This document shows positions 47,328 through 58,980 of a stretch of DNA of 64,000 nt, one piece after another (positions within the stretch are counted from its first letter, which is position 1; the number at the start of each line of letters is the position of its first letter). The position numbers and the translations under genes are program-made. The notes under the pieces are model-generated. The model was given only the letters and a program-made list of their open reading frames with translations. It searched no databases and was not told the DNA's origin. The stretch spans positions 1,242,501 through 1,306,500 of the forward strand of contig NC_059504.1 in NCBI RefSeq assembly GCF_914767665.1. Direction: 5' to 3'. This stretch comes from Harmonia axyridis (lineage: Eukaryota; Arthropoda; Insecta; Coleoptera; Coccinellidae).

Positions 47328-47401
47328 GCCTTTTTTTAGCATGGGGCGCCTTTTTTTTTTTAGCATGAGGCGCCCTTTTTTTAGCATGGGGCGCCTTTTT
47401 T
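47328..47401. repeat. GGCGCC/T-tract minisatellite
   Basis: Units of about 22-24 bases with the core AGCATGGGGCGCC and a 7-11-base T run, seen about three times. The T runs vary in length. Sharp GC islands in AT-rich sequence. Confidence 0.8.
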
Positions 47402-47469
47402 CACAAAAAATGAAACATCTCAACGTTAATGCATTATCAATAACTATTTCATTCTGGGTAGGTTTTATA

Positions 47470-47899
47470 CAGGGTTTCCCAGAGAAGTAGGTGTAAGAAA
47501 CTAATAGGGTAGATGGTACTTAATAATGAAAATACATAAGAATAAATTACTAGCAAACATAAGTCCTAAGCTCTTCTCATTTCCTAGACATGATATTGCT
47601 ACTCGTGTTTCTGTTTTTGGAACCTTTCAAATATTTTCGGGGGTTTAAATGAAAAGATTATTCGTGAACACAAAATTCCCAACTTGAATGTCCCTATAAT
47701 TTTTGAAAATAGGTCACCATTGCTTCCGATATAAGCCACTTTGAATGGCATCAGAATATCTTCAGACATTTTGAAACTATCGACAAAAAAAAGAGTTTTT
47801 CTTCAACACACTGTGTGAACAGGATTCAAGTTTGCAGACATATTGTTCTTATATCTATCACTCTTTGTCATTTTGTTACACCTACTAAAGAACGCCCTG
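47470..47899. mobile_element. MITE with TA duplication and CAGGG ends
   Basis: Flanked by TA (47468-47469; 47900-47901). The left end CAGGGTTTCCCAGAGAAGTA and right end reverse complement CAGGGCGTTCTTTAGTAGGT share AGTAGGTGTAA beyond. No coding capacity; probably moved by a Tc1/mariner transposase. Confidence 0.65.
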
Positions 47900-47901
47900 T
47901 A

Positions 47902-48760
47902 TATACCTATACCATGTATATATAACCATGTTTTCAATTTTAGAAACTGAAGAAGTAAAGACAGCAAAAGAGTTTTCTCTCAAATCAAAAATAAAATTAT
48001 AGTTCTTCCAGTTCTCTTTTTTGATTCTGAAAATTACATTTGTTACACAATAATTTCTTCAGATTTTAGATTTTTATATTTTTTCTTGTATACTTATTTA
48101 TATTACAAGTTCACTAAATAAACTTGTGCGTTGAAGTTTTCCCTTCAGGATTTTTAAATAAAATTACTTCGTCAAACTATAGATAAAAAAAAAATTAATA
48201 TTTTAAGATTACGTATAATTTAATCTGATCCATTGCTTTTGAAGGCTAAAATTAATGGAACCAAATTTAAAATACTGGAAAACTCTACAACTCCCAATAA
48301 TGAACTTAAAACAAGTATTGCAATATTCTCATACCAAAAAGTTGCAGAAATGTAAAAATTCTCAAAATTTGAACTACTTGGTTGGAGAATATTGCATCGA
48401 AATTTCGAAAATATCATTCGCATTTTGAATCACACAGTAGATAAAATATTCTTGATTTATATCTGCTGTAATATAAAATTGAATATACCCTATTTGAAAC
48501 GTTTCTGAATCCATTTTCATATTCTGAATGAACTAAAATAATATATTTTATTGATGCTTCTATTAAAGTTAATTATTGGAATTCAAAACTGAAATAATCC
48601 TTCACATGTGTCGCCAACAGTTGATAATTCTTGTTATGATTCTCAACAACGTCTTTCACCCATATGGCTACCACAAGTAAGTATATTAATATCATCGATA
48701 TAAGACAATATACGACCCTGAAAAACCCAAAAATCCCAACATACATCAATTAAACAATTA
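47902..48760. other. Intergenic, no gene seen
   Basis: AT-rich sequence upstream of the opa promoter region. Confidence 0.35.
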
Positions 48761-49152
48761 ATTCAGGAACACACGCAATCCATACACCAATTCCTCCCAA
48801 GACGCACCAAAAAATCAACAAGTCCCCTCGACAACGTGATCCCAAACTCCTCCCCCCGTCAGATTGGCCACGTCCGAACCAACCAGAGCTCCACCACGAG
48901 CTTTCGGCCCCTTTGAACCAATACCCATCCATCCCCACTCCTCCCGAAACCACTCCCCTTAAAGCACCCCAAGCATGGCCTACCGAGCTTTTCGCCCGTC
49001 CAGCTTCTCAGTCACGCTGTGAACACCGGGTAGACAGGTCACACCGTTTCAAAATAACCGCGCAGAAAGAGACAGTGACGTAACGTTCGGGGAGATGTGC
49101 TTCTGAAGGTTTTTTTACCGCGATTACGTTACAGTGTTTCCGGCACACCAAA
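48761..49152 (+). promoter_or_regulatory. odd-paired promoter and 5' leader
   Basis: C-rich, relatively GC-rich stretch directly upstream of the opa ATG, in contrast with its AT-rich surroundings. No TATA box was evident at a fixed distance. A minimal upstream frame (ATG TGC TTC TGA at about 49095) lies in the likely leader. The start-codon context is CAAAATG, a good insect match. Confidence 0.5.
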
Positions 49153-49936
49153 ATGATCAACCCTTTTATGGACCACAACCACCTGGCTGCTACTTACGGG
49201 ATCAGGATGAGCCCGAATCACAACGGGGGTGGCGCTACTGTGCCTACGCCGCACCAGAACGCCGCCGCTGCTATGGCAGGTCCGGAGGCTCAAGGTCACC
49301 ACTTCCAGACCAACTACGGCCATTTGAACCACTTTAACGCACACCACTCAGGATACGCGACTAGGGACTTTTTGATCAGAAGGGATCAGCATGAGTTCCC
49401 TGCTGCTCAAACAGCCCCCAGTGAATCTCTTCTTTTTCACCACGATATGTCACATCAGCACCATCTGACACCACACCACCAGCTGATGTACACCAGGTCT
49501 GATCCTCACTCAGCGTATCACCCACAGACAAATCATCACCAATACCTCAGCTCTCATATGAGCCATATGGCTCATCATAACAACTATGAGGGTGCTTTCT
49601 TCAGGTACATGAAACCGGAGGTGAAAAAGGAGATGCAATGCCTTTGGATTGATCACGACCAGGCTCAGAAGAAGATATGTGGGAAGCACTTTTTGGCAAT
49701 GCATGAAATCGTGACGCATTTACAGGTTGAACATGTTGGCGGGCCTGAGTGCACCGTGCATGCTTGTTATTGGCAGAACTGTTCAAGGAACGGGAAACCG
49801 TTCAAGGCGAAATATAAGTTAGTGAATCACATCAGGGTACACACGGGTGAAAAACCATTTTCTTGTCCGTTTCCGACGTGTGGGAAAGTTTTTGCACGCA
49901 GCGAGAATCTGAAGATACATAAGAGGACGCATACGG
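49153..49936 (+). CDS. opa: odd-paired (Zic family) zinc-finger transcription factor, first coding exon
   Basis: Nuclear DNA-binding factor of the Zic/opa family; in insects it acts in segmentation, midgut and head/neural patterning. The exon encodes 261 residues plus one base and ends at a strong donor (CATACGG|GTAAGT). The N-terminus NPFMDHNHLAATYG and RMSPNHN are family-typical. The ZOC motif is at ~69-81 (ATRDFLIRRDQHE). A His-rich region covers 95-143. FFRYMKPEVKKE (149-160) matches the conserved patch before the fingers. Zinc finger 1 is at 163-194 with the Zic-specific CLW start; finger 2 at 205-230 (CYWQNC, then NHIRVH); finger 3 at 238-260 (CPFPTC, KIHKRTH). The TGEKPF link to fingers 4-5 is interrupted by the intron at a position that is, from memory, conserved in Zic genes. 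Fingers 4 and 5 were not found in the remaining 14 kb. Confidence 0.92.
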
Positions 49937-51151
49937 GTAAGTGCAACGTACTGATTTGTATATATATTGACGGTGTATATTCGAACCTCAAAGAGTATAT
50001 CTTTGGGGAGTATACTCATGAAAATGACACTTTTGGTGTAACTTTTAATTCCTGCGGTTTCGTGAGCAGATGTTGAATTGAGTTAAATATGTATAGCCGA
50101 GTGTATAGCCCTGAAACAAGCTTCAAAAAAGATTGGCGTACCAGACATCTGTCAGACATAAGCTCAGAAATAAACATGAACATAGGCCATAGGCGTTAAA
50201 GTAAATACAAAAAAGCAATACAGAATCATTCATTAAGAATGTCAAATCTCCAATCTAAAATTGTTTAGATTCTATACCTCAAAATATGGTAATTCTACGA
50301 AACAAGCAACAATTTTCATTTGAAAATTGGCATTTTCACGTTTTTTGACATGAGGATTTGAACTCTACTTAGCATCGTTAATAGGTAGTTATACTCTTGG
50401 TCATGTATCGGTAGTAAATCAAATCAAAGTTATTTTCGGGAGAACTATGGGTAAAAGAATAAAAAGATATTAAAAGCGGTAAATTTTACAAAGAAAACTA
50501 CTCTTGTTTTGATTCATATAATTCGTACTGTTATCGAGTTCTTCGCTTCTTAAAAGTCCAATTAATTTTAATTTCAAATAAATATAATAGATAATAGGAA
50601 TATAAAAAAGTTACTACTATAGGACAATCAATTATAACGACCCTGTATATGGTTGTGATTATAGTGAATTTCTCTTTTATTTTCATAGTGAATTTTCAAA
50701 TTGATATATCAGTTCAGTTACCTATTTGTACTGAAAAATAATCTAGTTTTTCCACATATACATATTCTATATATACAGGGTCCTGCAAAATAGTGCAGTG
50801 CCCCATATTTTGGGTTGAATAATTTTTTATTAATTTTTCATTTGAAACAAGCCTATGAACTTCTTTGATACTGTTTTGGTCTACATTATGAATTTAATCT
50901 TTGTTTTTGAAAACTCCATTACCTATATTAGCACGATATTTTCTAGTTTTTTATTGATTTTTTTCGTCTTCGGGTAGGAATATCATAACTTTACTCAGTA
51001 TATATCTATAAAGGCTCAAAAAATGAAGTCTATTCATTTTAAAGCACTAATGATCAAATTAATTTCATTATATATGCAATTAAAATCTCCATTGAAGTAT
51101 CTTCAATTAAATAGTACAATATATTCAAACGATAGATTATACAATATTGGC
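49937..51151 (+). other. odd-paired intron, proximal part
   Basis: Begins GTAAGT. No exon for fingers 4-5 was seen anywhere to the window end, so the intron is at least 14 kb. This part is AT-rich, with a short repeat end at 50777 (ATACAGGGTCCTGCAA). Confidence 0.6.
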
Positions 51152-51385
51152 GCCCCACGTTGGGCGCCAATTGTTATGGATCGTATATGCAAGCTGCGTT
51201 AATTTTTTTTGAATATTAATTAAAATTTTAAATCAAATTAAATTTAAATTGAACCCACCTGAGTAAGAGTCGATATAAAAAATTAAAAATATAGTATCAA
51301 ATTTTCAGTTATTGGATCGAATCAATTAAAATTTAAATCAAATTACAAAAAAAGTGAACGCAGCTTGCATATACGATCCATAACA
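51152..51385 (-). mobile_element. LTR with exact tRNA-Lys primer-binding site (retrotransposon remnant)
   Basis: On the minus strand 51385-51172 is a 214-bp LTR-like unit running TGTTATGGATCGTATATGC to GCATATACGATCCATAACA, so it starts TG, ends CA and has ~28-base inverted ends. Two bases later, 51169-51152 reads TGGCGCCCAACGTGGGGC, exactly complementary to the 3' end of animal tRNA-Lys (CUU) as I know it. No internal coding region follows; the sequence breaks off just after the primer site. No second LTR was seen within the window. Confidence 0.72.
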
Positions 51386-52648
51386 GTACCTACTCTTATT
51401 ATTAATTATACTATATACATTATTAATTATACTATATACCTCATCAATTTAATTTAAAGGCTGAAAAATTTCGGTAATACGCGAATTTTTGAATTGACCA
51501 ATGACTTGATCTGATTAAATTAAGAATTTGCTCGATCGACATAAAAAAAATATTTTCGTTTCCAATGTGAAACAAAAATTGGCAGGCAGAAACTAACTAG
51601 GTATTCTTTCTTCTGAGAACGTGGCTGTCAAGGCTCAGTGAAAGAAGTCCATAAATTGACTCCTTGTTGTGGGCGTGGAACTCAAAAGATCTTTGCTATG
51701 TGAATCAGACTAGGCTATTGTGAACGAGAAACGTTGAACCTATGTCACTGTTTCCCCGAAAAATAGGTCTAAAATTGTGGACAGTTCAGCCTACCTAGAT
51801 TAGTTGTCTACTTCTTCGAAACAGATGAAGATCAATCATTCAACCGTGGTACTAGAATGTTTTTTTTAAAATGTATCAAGTCATCCAAGAAAAACATTAA
51901 TTTTATGTTTTAAGTTTATTGTATGCGGTTAGGAAACATTTGCCAAGTTGATTGATAAGTTCGATCGTTGAAAAAATATCAGCATTTTTTGGTCGCTAAG
52001 TTAGCATAACCGTTCTTTATACTCAAGGGTAGTATACATGGTACAGGTCATATGTCACTCAGTTTATTAGTGCTAATGCTACTTTAGGCAGTTCATCTGA
52101 AAATGGAGTTTATTTTGCAGAATTGAATTTACTGGATTTTATACCATGATTTGTCTATTATACGACAAATTGTGAGTCAATCAACTGAATAAAATCCCTT
52201 ATGAAATCACAAATTTTTCTCAGAGTATTCACATTTTCTAAACGTTGTCGAACCACGTATCATTCAATGATTAAATGGCATTGAATTATCATTTTGCGCA
52301 AGATTATTATTTTCAGTTAGGTATGTGTCCATTGACCAATTGACTATACCTTTGTGGTATAGCCCATTCTCATTGAGTAGAGTATTCCAAAAATTTAAAA
52401 ACCAAATAGTATTCTAACGGTTTCCAAATTTCAGGAAGTACCTTAGCATCAGGTACCGGAGTAATAAAGATTCAAGTACATAACAGAGTTAGGTTTGCGA
52501 AGGTGCTAATAATATTTTCTTTCTTCTGCTGTTGATAATGTCTAGTGCTTTTTTAACATTAGCATCTGATTAGATGATGAAGAATATCGTCATTTTGGTT
52601 ACAGTAACAAAGATTTCTCAAAAAAGCTTCGACTAGTTATTGGCTATA
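51386..52648. other. opa intron, no exon seen
   Basis: AT-rich; no supported feature. Confidence 0.35.
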
Positions 52649-53021
52649 ATAGTTATTTATAATACAAGTGCAGAAGGCATTGATATTCTTCCACGAGCTC
52701 AAAAATCAAAAACGAGCTACGAAGTGGCGAGTTTTTGAATGAACGAGTGGTAGAATGAGCCTTTTCTACGAGTATTATACATTATTTTCTCTAATTAATT
52801 GCATTCTTATTGAAATTAATGAAATCTTTCCATTAATATTATTTGGTGATTTTTGCATTGTAAAATGTTGGTTGGCAGAACTGATTTCTTCAAGGCAAAT
52901 TGATGAATTGACATATATGAATGAAATATAACCATGAAAACTGTGCGTTTCTGATATATTCTCGCACGATTTTGTTCTACAAGATGTGGTAGAATGAACG
53001 GGATAACCACAGAATTAGAGA
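52649..53021. repeat. Dispersed repeat, copy A (inverted partner at 60128)
   Basis: Collinear in reverse complement with 60128-60538. Shared landmarks include TGCAGAAGGCATTGATATTC, ACGAAGTGGCGAGTTTTTGA and GAATGAACGGGATAACCACA. A private ~50-base difference lies in the middle. No ORF; family unknown. Confidence 0.8.
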
Positions 53022-54522
53022 AAAATATTATACAACTAAAATTCCCTTTCCTCACACTTTGAGAAAATGAATAAGATCTGCGAAGGATATATTAGATATC
53101 TATTATTTAATAAAAAAAGGAAAAAATTGACGTTTTTCAACTTTTGATATCTTTAGGAAATACTGAAAATTTTGCATATTATGTTTCCTATGCCTAAAAG
53201 CTATTTAATTTCCTACTTAGTTATATACATTTACATCTTTGCCGAAGATGAATTAATTTATTTAGATGGTTAAAATTCAATAAACTCGTTTGATTCGAAT
53301 ACTTTTCAAATGTTAGTTCCATGTAAGTGGTAAATTCACATTTAATAGTAAAAAAATTAGGGATTTTATTTAGATAACAGTAGCAATCAGAGCCTTCTGT
53401 AATTTCGCAAGGTAATATAAATGTAGCTGTAACTCTGAAACTATGGCATTTAGGTATAAAGAATACTACATGAAAAATATTCAGTATTTCTTAAGGAGTA
53501 GAAAAGGCAAAAAATTACAGGGTGAACAATGTAAATTCCGCAATAATATCGTCCATATTACAAGATCCTTGCTCAAAAAATTCCGTTTCCGAGATGATTG
53601 AGGCGTTCTATACTTAAAATTCAGTCTGTATTATAATCAGAAGTCACTTTAATATTGATATATCGACATAGAGTGAACAAATTTTTGGAAATTTCATGAT
53701 AACTCGATTAAAATGGGCGCCAATGCTATTCTATAATTTCCAACAAAATCCACACCAGACCAAAGCTCAACCTAGTCTCAAAACCGACTCAAATTTACGC
53801 CCCTCTGAATATTCAACAGCTCCAAAGGTAAACACCATAAAAAACTCAAAACCAAATTTGGTCTCAGCCGTATACAGGCCGGCGATAAACTCGTCACATA
53901 AATATCGTATATAATACCGGGCCGTCGACGTCCGCGCGCCATCCCTGTATGTATAAACAACGTACGTTAGCGATTTTACCGTGTCCCCAAGACTTTGGGG
54001 ACAATTTAGGGACATTTCGATGGCGCGAAGTGTCACGAACAGGCCACGTTATTTGAATGGAGTTTGAATCAGCGAAATGCTTCATTTGCCGTCGAGTAAT
54101 TGCTATTTCGAGGGAGGCATTGTGCGCTGCGACATACGTGACTCAAATTAATTACGCGATGCAATTCGAATTATACGGAGGTGGCGCCTCTGACGAGGCG
54201 GCGATAAACGATTTGACGGATTTGTGATCTGCGGGTTTTCCAATAAGAGGTTTCAGGTTGAATAACCCGCTATCTGGGTAGATGTCACTTTTGAAGATGT
54301 CATTTTTTGACGTTTGACAAGTAGAAACTATGCCATTTTCAAAAATGGAATGATACACCTATGGAGAGTAGAGATAAGGACAATATTCTCTTATGATGGA
54401 AGTGTTGAGATAGTGTCCAGCGGAAAAGGATGAAGAAAGGTTCAAAAATTCTCCACAATGGCGCTAGTATAGCCAAAAGGTAACCAACACATTTTCACCT
54501 TGTTCACTTCTTGCATTATTTC
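53022..54522. other. opa intron, GC-richer patch at 53700-54250
   Basis: The patch is non-repetitive as far as can be seen, with overlapping short frames on both strands but no recognisable protein. It could be a regulatory element of opa; this is a guess from position and composition only. Confidence 0.3.
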
Positions 54523-55200
54523 TAGGGATTCACGGTTTGGCTTGATTTTCAAATTACTTGGCTTGACTTGATTTTAAATCAAGCTCAAGTCAAGTACCTA
54601 GTAGTTTTTCAATCTCAAGTCAAGTACCTATTTATTTATCAAGTCCTTGAATCATATCAAGCTACTCGATTTTTAGCAGTTTTATTGTGTAGTGTCACAT
54701 CAATAAATAAATGAAGGAACCTTGCAAAAAACACTTTTATTTATTAAACTTATTGTATGAAAGAACCGGAAATATCGACTTTTTTGAAATAGAAACATAA
54801 ATCAAATCACTATAAATCCTAACAAAATGAAAAATAATAAAAATATTAAGTTTTTTAATATTGAGAAACCTCCAGGCTTTGCTTGATTTCATAATTTTCC
54901 ATTCAGGATCCAAGACACATGAGGCATCATATAGATTTGCCGCCTAACCTATTGGGGGTTTTTGTAACTGTAAGAGCAGCTCTGGAAATTTGTCTTTCAA
55001 CAGGAGCTGAAGATGCTGGCGTTGATAAAAAAATCCTTGTCCATTTTGGCGTAGTTTGGAATGATATTTCTGAAACGACCAAAATCTATCAATAGATTTC
55101 ATAAAAACTACTAATGAAGCCACATTGGCGAATGCTTCAGTCTTTCGGAACTCGAGGAATCCCCTTATTTAGTCTAAGCGCACACGAGATTGCAGAAAAA
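54523..55200 (-). mobile_element. hAT-family element, copy E, truncated
   Basis: Left end TAGGGATTCACGGTTTGGCT with subterminal repeats; collinear with copy C up to GCACACGAGATTGCAG, then cut. The distal ~180 bp and right end are missing. Confidence 0.82.
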
Positions 55201-56182
55201 TAAAATAATAATGTATAACAACGCCAAAATGAACACGACCCAATGTAACTTTACATAACCAAAAAAAAAAGAAAACTAAACGAGAAAAAAACTTGAATAC
55301 AAAGTAATCGTTTTTAAACAACAGTAGCGTCCTTTGTATCACCCATCACAATCGAAGAAGAGCACTACCATAAGCGATTAGAAATGCTTCCTTCCCATGT
55401 TACAAAATTCCTTTCTCCCTCTCATAAATAGGTGCTTAAAAACTCATGCGTTCATATACCTATTTTGACACCAAACTGACACAAAAGAAAGCCTCGCTTT
55501 GTGAAGACTGTTGATTGAGAAAAAGGGGGGCCTTGAGCATCGTCGATTCAAGCCATGTGTGCGCCCCCAACAAAGGGCATGAGGTACTTCACAAAACGTC
55601 CCGATTGTGATTGGCCTGGATGGCCCTTCAAAAGCCCCGAAGGGATTTTTGACTGTTGCAGTTTAGTCTCGATTGGCTAATCAGAGATTGTATTTTGTTC
55701 TGATTTGGATCAATCCTTTTAGTTGTTTTTTGTCGATATTTTACATTTTCAATGAAGACTATATTATCTCATCTTATTTTTTTACAGGGCGTTTCTAAAT
55801 TGGAGGAGGGTACGAAGAAAAATGAGAGATTCCTTGGATAATTCAAAGAAAAAAAGTCCTATAAACATGGGTCGCAAACGCTTTGTTTTCGAGATACAGA
55901 GAGAGGATGAATAGAGAATTTTTTGAAATTTTTTCTCGAAATCGGTTGCAGATACAACAAAATTACAGGACATCAAAAAAGGGAGTACTAGACCAAAGTT
56001 TCTTTTTATATTTTTATAAACTACCAGTGGAACACCAAAATAAAGTTCTGTAGGAAAGTAGTGGACACTCTGTAGATTTGCATCCAAAAATTAGCGTATA
56101 ACATGATGGCAACTTCAAATTGGAATATCTATGCCAAATTTCAGTTGAATATTTCGTGGAGGGGAGGTTCTAGAGAGAAAAA
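55201..56182. other. opa intron with a dispersed repeat at 55790-56180
   Basis: 55790-56180 is the reverse-complement counterpart of 28340-28740 (CGCTTTGTTTTCGAGATACAG, AACTTCAAATTGGAATATCT). Upstream, 55201-55789 shows nothing supported. Confidence 0.45.
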
Positions 56183-56898
56183 CTTGATTTTCAAGCTACT
56201 TGGCTTGAGCTTGACTTGATTTTTAGCAGTTTTATTGTGTAGTGTCACATCATTAAAAAAAAGATGAAATGAGAAGGTACTCTGCAAAAAACACTTTTAT
56301 TCATTAAACTTATTGTATGTAAGAACCGAAGATATCTACTTTTTGAAATAGAAACATGAATTAAATCACTATAAATGATAACAAAATAAGAAATAATAAA
56401 AAAACAAAGTTTCTTCATATTGAGAAACCTCCAGGCTTTGTTTGATTTCATAATTTTCCATCCAGGATCTAAGATAAATGAGGCAGATTAATCGCCTAGC
56501 CTATTGCGCCTTTTTGTAACTGTAAGAGCAGCTCTGGAAAATTGTCTTTCAACAGGAGCTGAAGATGCTGATGTTGTTAAAAAATTCGTTGGCCATTTTG
56601 GCAAAGTTTGGATAGATATTCCCTAAACTACTAAAATCTACCAATAGATTTCATAGAAATGTGAGAAAACTACTAATTAAGTCACACTGGCGAATGGTTC
56701 AGTCTCTCGGCGCTCAAAGAATCGCCTTATTTAGTCTAAGCGCGCACTAGATTGCAAAAATATAAACCGTGCGACGCGTGCATATCAAGCTCAAGTAATA
56801 TCAAGTAGCTTGATATCAAGTCAAGTCAAACTCAAGTATGTAATTTTTCACAAGCTTGGTTGGTTTGAATGTCAAGCTACTGGCTTGATGAATCCCTA
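56183..56898 (-). mobile_element. hAT-family element, copy F, truncated at one end
   Basis: Right end CTTGATGAATCCCTA is present; the left terminus is missing and the copy starts inside subterminal repeats (TTCAAGCTACTTGGC). It interrupts the dispersed repeat, whose sequence (GATCCGAGGAATCTG) resumes at 56898. Confidence 0.82.
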
Positions 56899-57590
56899 GA
56901 TCCGAGGAATCTGCCATCTTCGTTTTTACCTCCAATTAAGGAACACCCTGTATACGCGTTCAGTAATTTCGTGGAAAGCGGAAGTAATAAACCTCCGGGT
57001 TAAATTCTCAGCGTTTTTTATAGGTGACACACTGAAAAACTTCCAGTCCTATAAATTCGACGTAGAGACTGCGTAAAACAGTTATGAAGTCCCAACTGAC
57101 AAACTTCCTACTCTGGCCTGCGTTATTCTCATGAATGAAATCGTGATAAAACATTGCTGGGCGATTATGCAAAACCCAGATTTATGTTCAGAGGGAAACT
57201 GGAGAGAGGGAGGACGTCGAGCAGATGGAAGAACACTTCAACACTAGATCCCTCTGTGCTCATAAGCTGTACCGGTACACACACACAGCCCCCTTTGGCC
57301 ATACGTTGTTGAAGTTACACTCTTTAAAAGGTCATGTATGGATACGGTAACCCTTTATGAGATTTTCAAGATGAATGGGTGGTGCAACTTTCGGGCCATG
57401 TTGTCGAGTTTTTAACGTTCGATAGATCGAAGGGTTCAGGATGATGATAAATCAGTTTGTCGGCCTAGTTCGCCAAAATCTATCCTTATTGGTTTTTTAT
57501 TTAGGTACACTTGGTATAGTAAATAAATTCTCACTTAAAATCAACTCACATCAAGAATATACATTCATTCAATATCTTATTAGATACATA
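56899..57590. other. opa intron, no exon seen
   Basis: Tail of the interrupted dispersed repeat to about 56953 (ACACCCTGTATACG), then unique sequence with no supported feature. Confidence 0.35.
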
Positions 57591-57592
57591 TA

Positions 57593-58354
57593 CAGGGTGT
57601 AACCAAATAAGTGTAAAACATTTAAGGAGGTGATTCCTCATCGAAAAACAGATAGGGTCTTTCATATAAAGAAATTTCATTGAAGCATCCCTTGTTAAGA
57701 TACAGCCCTTTAAACGGGGTACATAAAATTTGTATAACAAATTTTTTCACAAGCACTAAAAGAGTTACAACATTGAAATTGACCTGACGTTTTCTACTAC
57801 CAAAAAGACACTTAGCCAGTTATTTATTTGGTTTACCCCATGGTTGTGAGGGGTGGAAAACGCAACCCCTAAAATTTATTTCCAATGTAACTTTTTGTCT
57901 TATTATTCGTTTACCATTTAAAAATGTATTTCCGATAGCCTGTTTCATTCTAAACAAAAAATGTCTCCTGTGTGTTTTGCCCAAAATGAACCAGTTCGCA
58001 GCAAGAAATTATTTCATGAACAACTACAGAGATACATCGTCATCATAACTGGGAAAATACGAAACTAATCTATCTATTAGGTCGCTATTAGCGTTTTCAA
58101 CCCTTAACAACCATGGGGTAAACCAAATAAATTACTGGCTAAGTGTCTTTTTGGTAGTAGAAAACGTCAGGTTAATTTCAATATTGTAACTTTTTTGTGA
58201 AAAAAATTTTTATACAAATTTTATGTACCCCCTTTAAGGAGCTGTATCTTAACAAGGGATGCTCCAATGAAGTTTCTTTATATAAAAGATCCTATCTTTT
58301 TTTCGATGTGGAATTACCTCCCTAAATGTTTTACACTTATTTAGTTACACCCTG
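57593..58354. mobile_element. Long-TIR fold-back element with TA duplication
   Basis: 762 bp between TA dinucleotides (57591-57592 and 58355-58356). Arms of about 265 bases (57593-57860 and 58090-58354) are ~85-90% complementary by eye. They begin CAGGGTGTAACCAAATAAGT and include GTTTTCTACTACCAAAAAGA and GTTTACCCCATGGTTGT. The ~230-base centre is not repeated. No ORF. Confidence 0.85.
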
Positions 58355-58569
58355 TATAAAACGCTGTAGTTATATTGCAGTTTCTACAAACATTATCAAA
58401 CATAGGTTGAACCGAAGGTTGAACTCTACCTCAAACGTCATTCTCTTTCTGGCTAGCCACTCTGAATTTACTTTCTTCTCCAGAAATAAGGAAGGTGGCA
58501 AAAAATATTGATTGTCAGGAAAAGTAATACTTTGCTGATTGAAATGTGTCTGCAAAATCAATATTTTCT
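58355..58569. other. opa intron, no exon seen
   Basis: No supported feature. Confidence 0.3.
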
Positions 58570-58980
58570 GTCAATCGGAGAAAATAGTAATTTACGTAAC
58601 AAGTCCGGAAAATAGGGTTTTTTTGGACGAATAGACAAAATTCCAGGACGAGCGTAAGCGAGTCCTGGAAGTCTGTGAGTCCAAAAAAACCATTTTCGGG
58701 CGTGTTGCGTACAATATTTTTTCGGCAACCATTTAAAATATCGCTGCTGCTTTCCATATTTTATTGCGATTGCGATCAAAAAACATGCAAATTTTTGACA
58801 ACTAATTTCATATGAACTGTCAGCCGTTATCTCGGTTGCTATGGATTCTATGATTCTTTTCCGGCCTAGTCCAGGAAGTACGTACTTTCCGGACTAGGCC
58901 GGGAAATGCTACTTTCTCAGAGAAAAAGCGTCCGGGAAGTGCTCACTTCCCGGACGGTTGCCGAAAAAAGCATATTCTCT
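58570..58980. repeat. Unknown repeat with GC-rich hairpins
   Basis: Two strong hairpins: about 58861-58907 (CCGGCCTAGTCCAGGAAGTA paired with its near-complement around CGTAC) and about 58928-58956 (CGTCCGGGAAGTG, CT, CACTTCCCGGACG). Related half-sites recur at 58605-58640 and 58640-58720 (GCGTAAGCGAGTCCTGGAA). It looks like a transposon end with stem-loops; the family was not recognised. Confidence 0.6.

Noticed and set aside
47142..47401. CRISPR-like array
   Set aside because: Units are head-to-tail with no unique spacers; a eukaryotic tandem repeat.
49134..49337. Plus-strand and minus-strand frames overlapping the start of the opa exon
   Set aside because: Shadows of the opa reading frame; no conserved motif, while the opa frame carries ZOC and zinc fingers.
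51152..51169. Possible tRNA-Lys gene fragment
   Set aside because: Only the 3' 18 bases match tRNA-Lys, at the position of a primer-binding site beside an LTR; no cloverleaf upstream.
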